Positions 58,273 to 64,000 of a DNA stretch of 64,000 nucleotides are shown in pieces. This stretch comes from Bolinopsis microptera (taxonomy: Eukaryota > Ctenophora > Tentaculata > Lobata > Bolinopsidae). Both the position numbers and the translations under genes were made by a program. The stretch is taken from the NCBI RefSeq assembly GCF_026151205.1, contig NC_087079.1, positions 13,540,945-13,604,944 on the forward strand. The letters are read 5' to 3'. Each line of letters opens with the position of its first letter. Position 1 is the stretch's first letter. The notes under the pieces are model-generated. The model saw only the letters and a list, made by a program, of their open reading frames with translations. It searched no databases and was not told the DNA's origin.

Positions 58273-59899
58273 CGGGTAAATGCCTCACAGAATGGCTAGC
58301 CTCACAGAATGGCCAAATTTGTAAATGTTTTTGTAACTAATTTTTTTTAAAGACTGGTAGGTTTTGTGGATACCATATGAAACAAAAGTCTTCTGGCAAC
58401 ACTTCCTGTGGTGAAATCATTAACTAGGACCACATTTTCTGGCATAAATATGATTAACGGGTGATACTCGTAAAATATCTGTTCCATATATTGGACCGTC
58501 GACGAGTCCAACTCGGCGCGCGTCCTGGTAGGTTGTAAACCTACAAAAATATGACTGTTTATGTAAAAATTTTGAGCACTGAAAAATTTGTTTTCAAATT
58601 TTTGAACTAAGTTTACATTTTGGTGAGAACTTCTGGCACCAGTATGACAGAAGATGTTCAAAGAATAGTATTCATCAAACAAAACGAACATTGTTCAATA
58701 TAGGAAGAAAAAAATGCTAAAATGGCTACACGCCTCACAAAATGGCCAAAATATGCCTCACAAAATTTGTTTTCAAATTTTTGAACTAAGTTTGCATTTT
58801 GGTGAGAACTTATGGCACCAGTATGACAGAAGATGTTTAAAGAATAGTATTCATCAAACAAAACGAACATTCTTCAATTTAGGAAGAAACAAAATGTTAA
58901 AATAGCTAAACGCCTCACAAAATGGCCAAAATATGCCTCACAAAATGGCCAAAATTTTAAACTCCTTTTATTCAATGAAACCATAAGTCTAAAGTATTCA
59001 CAAGCTATTTATTATACAATAACACCCCAGATGGCCACTAGATGGAGTGTTTTTACAGCCGAATGATCAAGGTTATAAATCATGAAATCAGGGAATATGA
59101 ACAACGCCACACAAAATGGCCATTTTTGGTGTAGGAAATTATGCCCTTTTTATTCAGTTCTAAGAAATTTCACCTATATGGGGGTGTTAACAAGGCATAT
59201 TAATACCAGCAGCATGCCTGAAACAAGAGCCAAAGGTTTTAGAAAAATAAATTTTCTCGTTTTCTTTTTTTTTGCCATTTTGTCAGTTGACCATTGTTAA
59301 TGATCTGGCCCGGCGCGCGCTACTTCGTAGCTCTTGCCATCGTTTCGAGAAGAAAGCGGCGCGCGCTACTTCGAAGAAACTTAGACGAGTAACATCCGTC
59401 AATTTTGTCAGGCATTTTTTCTTTTTTGTGAAATAATTTTTCACAGCTCTGTTTTTTCGTGAGTTTTAGGTTATTACCCCATTCCTTAATAGGTTTTCTA
59501 AGAACGTGTGGTGATAGAAATTTAAAAAGTATCTCCATCAACAAAATTATAGAAATTCAGATTTGGCCATTCTGTGAGGCATGTTTTTTTGTTGATTGAC
59601 GATGTCAATCCGTCGAGATCGTTGCTTTGCGAAGCAGAGCAACGATCGTCGATGCGAAGCAAGAATGCTAGTTCGCGCGGCGCGTCGAAGCGGCGAAGTC
59701 CTCCAAGTTTTTTTGGAGGAAGATTTTCCGGCCAATTTTTCTCAAAGAAAAAATGATTATGAGAATAAATGAACCCGCGGGAAGAAAAATATGAGTGTCA
59801 ACTTAGCTTCTTATGAGATAAAAACTGGAATAAAGTGTGTTTTGTGACTTTGAGAGATCAGACCTTCCTTTTTTGGCCATTCTGTGAGGCAAATACCCG
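58273..59899. mobile_element. 1.6-kb TIR element with iterated end motif
   Basis: Flanked by TA on both sides (58271-58272, 59900-59901). Terminal inverted repeats are CGGGTAAATGCCTCACAG at the left against CGGGTATTTGCCTCACAG read inward from the right, both continuing AATGGC. The word GCCTCACARAATGGCC recurs at least nine times inside, in both orientations (near 58292, 58308, 58731, 58752, 58911, 58932, 59101, 59564 and 59873). A 180-bp tandem duplication occupies 58577-58935. No transposase frame is present. TA duplication would fit mariner or ISL2EU-type elements; the family is not determined. Confidence 0.75.
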
Positions 59900-60066
59900 T
59901 AGTTACACCTAATATAATATAATATAACAATTAGTGGTCAATGGTTATGCCGCGGAGTCATTTAATACGTTCATTTGTTCGTCCTGCTAAGTGAATTTGA
60001 TGTTGTTTCTTTGATCCAACCAAATTTTGGAAATCTATGAACAGGGGCCTAATCTAGAGATCAGTT

Positions 60067-60174
60067 GTCATAGGTTGTATGACCCGCCGCGCACGAGTGC
60101 GCGGCTCCCCTGTATCGTCGAAACTCTACTATAGTGAAGCGACAGTGGGGCTCACCACGTGATACAAGAGATCA
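60067..60174 (+). repeat. CpG-rich hairpin repeat, copy 3
   Basis: Starts GTCATAGGTTGTATGACCCG, has the hairpin CCGCGCAC-GA-GTGCGCGG, continues through ACTATAGTGAAGCGAC and ends CACCACGTGATACAA. About 105 bp. Confidence 0.8.
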
Positions 60175-60466
60175 GCGAGTTGTAATGTGTAGAAATTTAA
60201 TTTACAGAAGATGGGAATCAACAAATTGAAAGGATTGAATTGAAAGTTAAAACGTAACTCAGTTTCAAACAAATAATAAAGTCGTACGAAGAAGACTAAT
60301 CTCAAAATTTTAAGTAAAGAACGAAAACATATATATATATATATACGAAAACTATATATTTATACGAAAACAGTAAATTATAATTGTATTGCGTGTATTA
60401 TTATTTTTATTATGTTAAATGTCAGACGAAATGCACTTACTGTAGTATAGCATTTGAACGTATTTT

Positions 60467-60560
60467 GTCATACGTTGTATGACCCGCCGCGCACGAAGTG
60501 CGCGGCTCCCCCTGTATCGACAGGACTATAGTGAAACGACCGTGGGGGTCGCAACGTGAT
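60467..60560 (+). repeat. CpG-rich hairpin repeat, copy 4
   Basis: Starts GTCATACGTTGTATGACCCG with the hairpin CCGCGCAC-GAA-GTGCGCGG, continues ACTATAGTGAAACGACCG and ends GGGGGTCGCAACGTGAT. The two ends form an imperfect inverted repeat (GTTGTATGACCC against TATCACGTTGCGACCC), which suggests a very small MITE. Confidence 0.8.
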
Positions 60561-61295
60561 AAAAAACGTATTTGAGCATTTTCAAGGTGACACTCACAGT
60601 AGCATATACTAAGTTACGATCTTTCCACATAGTACATAATATACTTGCGGGTATAATAGTAATTTCCATGTGGAAAGACTCGTAATACATAATACAATGC
60701 AATGAAGCACGTTTGAATTGATACATGTTACGTACCACAAATATCGGCGCGAAACTAGTGGCATGCAATGTATGTCAACGTTTGAACGGGGAATCGTTTA
60801 AAATCACTTTCGAGGCACCTCGACAAAAGCTTTTCACGCTATTGTGCTTAATTGTTATGGAGAAATACGTCAGTAGCATGTTTGAGCTTGTTAGTCTCTT
60901 TCAAAAGTTTTCCAAGTGATTTGTATAGGTGCATATATTAACTCTGAATACATTGCAAAATAAATTATCTCGATTCATGAAGTTTGAAAGAAGTTATAGC
61001 AATGCGCGCAATTTGGGGAGTGTACTTTTGGCGGAGATATAAACTGCGCCCTTCGTTTTTGATTTTACAAAGCAACTTTTTATGTGTAATGATTATTAAT
61101 GAAATTATCGGATATTTATAATTCAATATTGATTATGCATTAATTCTTCTGTGGAAAATAAAAATTGTATTTTACTTTTAAAAAAATTATAAGCAATAAA
61201 ACTGTAAATCTTACCTTGGGACTTAATTTTCAATTCTAAACTCAAAGATACAAAATTCAACTTGAAAGTTATATATGTGATTCGATGGAGGGTTG

Positions 61296-61508
61296 CAGTG
61301 GCGTAACGAAAGGCCCTGCTGACCCCGCTGTGCAGGGGGGCGCCGTCTTAGGGGGGCGCCAAATCGTTGTTTGAATGTGGGACAATTTCGAAAACTTAAC
61401 TAAAGTACTAGCAAAACTGCGCGTTTTGCTCTAGATACACACTTTTTTAGAGATTTTACCGGCGTATTCTTTAAAATCACCTAATTTGTTCAATTTTAGG
61501 GAGGTGGC
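61296..61508. mobile_element. second copy of the hAT-like element, right end missing
   Basis: Starts CAGTGGCGTAACG and shares TTTTACCGGCGTATTCT and GTTCAATTTTAGGGAGG with the 13716-13933 copy. It has two GGGGGGCGCC words where the other copy has a long G run. The expected right terminus is not found, so it is truncated. Confidence 0.7.
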
Positions 61509-62330
61509 GATTACGTTTTCACCTCTGATCTTGAGGGAATCCTACGCATGTTGTTAACTGTCAGACTTTGGACGAGGAAATGTTCTCGCGCCGTACGTTT
61601 ATTATGGTAAAGCATTTCGGTACCAGAACGATAAATCTGTTTAAAATAAAAAGTTCGAAAATAGAGTGTTTTAGTGAATAACTTAGAATATATTTTTGAT
61701 TTTCTCAAGGTCTGACTGATAGATTTTCTTTAAACTTTCTAGATAGTTACAAGGCTATATGACGGATAATGTGTGAGAGTTTGGGAGAATTTATATGTGC
61801 CAAACTTGAGATATAATGACTTCAAACACAAGAAAATATATATATACAAGATATTGCGAGCGTCCTGTTACTCTCTTAGATGCAATATCTGTAAAGTATT
61901 GGATGAGAACTGATTTTAAGTAAGGATTTTAAATTAAGTTCAGGATTATAAAAAAATTCTCCGATTTGCAGTTCGAATAATATGTGCTTGTGATGCATCC
62001 GGCATCAGCATAATCTCAGAGGAAACATCTCTCGCGTGCATATCTTTTTTATCTTTTTTAGCAGAACTCTTTCCTCAGAAACTCACCGAGTAAAAATGAA
62101 AAAGTCAGATGACTGTAACAAAGCAGCAGAAATCCCACACATTAATAGCCCTCTCTCATCACTATGCTTATTATCAAACATGTCAATCTTACAAATGTCA
62201 ACAATCCTAAAATAATTTAGAACCGAAACGTGATCCTTTGTAAAATTATATGTCCCAATAATCAAATTGACTTGTACTCAAGTATAAAGTTAAACAATTT
62301 ACTCCAATAACCACGGTCACTAGCAAGTTC
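61509..62330. other. non-coding, possible LINE endonuclease scrap
   Basis: Mostly unrecognised. A minus-strand frame at 62083-62280 reads GTYNFTKDHVSVLNYF and later DMFDNKHSD, which could be the end of a LINE endonuclease (SDH-like). It lies on the wrong side of the RT relic at 62333-62960 to belong to it. Weak. Confidence 0.3.
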
Positions 62331-62332
62331 TC

Positions 62333-62960
62333 TCAAATGGAGAATATCATCATACGACGCGACTCCAGCAAGATGAAGCGCTTCCAGAGGTCAACCTTCA
62401 GGTGGTGCAGGAGGTTACGTCTGTGAGCCCCGAGTCTACCAACTTCACTACACATCTCGACAGCAAAACACAGCGCAGCTTGAGCTGGTGATCTTTCATC
62501 GCTCCTCAGTATGTGTCCTAGCATCTTCCACCTAGATAACTCAGCACGCTCAGACATAGGGGTAGAGTTACTCTGTTTGTAGAGGGTATCTTTGGACATC
62601 ATAATGCGTGGCCAGCTGACATTCATGATCTTTCCGAGGTGGTTACGGTGACATGCATCTAGTTTGTCCCAGTACGATTTAGGCATTCCCCAGCAACTAG
62701 AGTTATACATATGAGGATAGATACTACTTGGGCCTCATAGACCTTCAGCTTCTTCTGTAGGGGGATCTTACTCTGGCACCAGACCTTCTTGAAGTTCTGG
62801 AATGCTACATTGGCTAACATGATTCTTCTGGTGACATCTTTCCTACTTTCTAGCAGAGAACCCAACAACTTGCTACTGCACCATTCTTCATTCATTCTAA
62901 GGGGTTTACCATCATCTATGACCTCATCTTTCCCAGCTATGTAGACGTGTAAATCACTAT
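62333..62960 (-). mobile_element. LINE relic: C-terminal end of a reverse transcriptase
   Basis: Minus-strand remnant of an RTE/CR1-like LINE ORF2, matching the familiar region after the RT catalytic domain: RRIMLANVAFQNFKKVW, KLKVYEAQVVSIL, YNSSCWGMPKSYWDKLDACH and LSRWKMLGHILRSDERSP. Two frames are needed, changing near 62700 at the VSIL/YNSS junction, consistent with a small indel. The RT core and endonuclease are absent. Non-functional. Confidence 0.85.
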
Positions 62961-63146
62961 GCTGAAAATTAAAAATATAATTTTTGACTGTACAATGTAA
63001 GTAACTTTTCAAATCTCAATCGGTTTTAATTATCTCAGATATACTCGCCAGATTTTGAACGATTAGGCGCTAGAAAGTATGATTCTAAAGATTTACAATC
63101 TTAAATTTTGTACTACCTTTGTTCATCCTTAGAGAAACAACATTAC

Positions 63147-63197
63147 GAAGTACTCCAGCGGAGGAAGTACTCCAGCGGAGGAAGTACTCCAGCGGAC
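63147..63197 (+). repeat. 17-bp tandem repeat, three copies
   Basis: Three adjacent copies of GAAGTACTCCAGCGGAG, the last ending in C rather than G. Confidence 0.9.
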
Positions 63198-63339
63198 ATC
63201 TGAGCAGAAACGATTTCACTCGACCAAGGTACTGAGCTGAAAATTTTGAGTCATATTTCTTTTGTAAACAAGTGAAAAAGAAGTACTAAATTACAAACAA
63301 TGTCATTAAGCTTATTAGCGATCATGGATGAAGATAACA

Positions 63340-64000
63340 ATGTTAATTAGGAACAATTTTAAAATGGAACGAGCATCATTGATTGATTTGGCCCAAAATT
63401 TAAAATTTAAAAGATAACCACTTTAAAAAAATTTTTAAACCCTGGGTCGGATTAAAAATTTAAAAAAAAAATACAGTATTTCCCGGTAAAAAAAGTTTTT
63501 AAAATTAACTAAGGGGAAACATGTGTAAAAAAAAAACAAAAAAATTTAATTTACGGGCTAAACATTTCGGGTTTTACAAAAAATGTTTAAAAGGGGCCTG
63601 TGTACTACTGCTTTATTTAACAAAAATATTTGTGAATTTACTTTTTTATAAATTTTTTATATTAATATATGTGTATTGCGGGGAAAGGGCGTTAATTTGG
63701 GATAGAGGTATTGGGGCCCACTTAAATCATTTTGTTCTTTTTTTGTTTTTCTAAAAACTGCTGAGAAAATTTTTTTACAACTTAAAACAGTGTTAAAAAT
63801 TTTTTTTTAATTATTTTTTATTATTTCAAAAAATAAAAAAAAGGTTTTGGGCGTCAAATCATATTTTTCGCAACGTCTACCCCAAATTTAAAAATTTTTA
63901 AAACCACCCCCCTTTTAAAACATCAACCCGGGAAAATTTTTTAAAAGCAAAGCAGCGTTTTACAAAACCATAGTATCAAAACTTCCTTTTCTCTTAACCC
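63340..64000. other. probable low-quality contig-end sequence
   Basis: The texture changes: nearly every base is drawn out into short homopolymers (AAAAAAA, TTTTT, GGGG, CCCC) with little normal sequence. This is typical of the unclipped end of an electrophoretic read or of a poorly supported assembly edge. No feature should be called here. Confidence 0.5.

Larger units (their letters stand above)
59902..61295. other. repeat-rich non-coding region
   Basis: Contains two copies of the CpG-rich hairpin repeat (listed separately), an AT dinucleotide run near 60331-60344, and otherwise AT-rich sequence. Open frames at 60526-60919 are short and unrecognised. Confidence 0.5.

Noticed and set aside
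62083-62280. LINE endonuclease end on the minus strand
   Set aside because: Only a few motif-like residues (DNKHSD) and the wrong position relative to the neighbouring RT relic; too weak to list as a feature on its own.

Overview
This window looks like animal nuclear DNA, most likely from a cnidarian and perhaps a hydrozoan or other medusozoan. The evidence is AT-rich sequence, short GT-AG introns, papain-type proteases carrying ShKT domains, a secreted pentraxin, and many LINEs and small terminal-inverted-repeat elements. The species call is inference. No bacterial operon, tRNA, rRNA or CRISPR is visible.

Layout. 1-3892: 3' part of an L1/Tx1-type LINE ending in a 39-nt poly(A), lying antisense in or beside the end of DCAF7. 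4459-7640 (-): seven exons of DCAF7 (WDR68), running off the left edge. 9009-10253 (+): intronless carbohydrate-sulfotransferase-like gene. 10254-20257: mostly non-coding, with several TIR elements, a 5'-truncated CR1-group LINE (14041-17130), a retroelement-protein relic and a ShKT-exon relic. 20258-26300 (-): a long CR1-group LINE whose ORF1 joins an AlkB-type 2-oxoglutarate/Fe(II) dioxygenase domain to an SGNH esterase domain; this is the most unusual thing here. 26331-34983 (+): a second, I/Jockey-like LINE (PHD and zinc-knuckle ORF1, overlapping EN-RT ORF2) interrupted by a Ty1/copia fossil that is bounded by an 88-bp direct repeat.

35351-39320 (-) and 39828-43542 (+): head-to-head papain-family protease genes sharing a 507-bp intergenic region with a TATA box on each side. 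The minus-strand protein has six ShKT domains arranged as three A-B pairs; the plus-strand protein ends in a short cysteine-rich tail. 44156-46088 (+): a short-chain-dehydrogenase-like protein that has lost most catalytic and cofactor motifs. 47511-47937 (-): two exons of an unrecognised acidic protein. 47976-48252: a perfect 103-bp-arm palindrome inside a 17-bp target duplication. 48416-49042 (-): secreted pentraxin. 50693-57750 (+): complete nine-exon RMND5 (GID2/CTLH ubiquitin ligase subunit), with an intronless BTB-domain gene nested in intron 6. 58273-59899: a 1.6-kb TIR element with iterated end motifs. 59902-64000: repeats, a LINE relic, and a final stretch that looks like low-quality contig-end sequence.

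The host genes do not form one pathway. DCAF7 and RMND5 are both ubiquitin-ligase components but of different complexes (CUL4-DDB1 and CTLH). The two proteases are clearly paralogues and may be co-regulated. Exon coordinates were set by hand from GT-AG sites and reading phase, so each boundary is a prediction.
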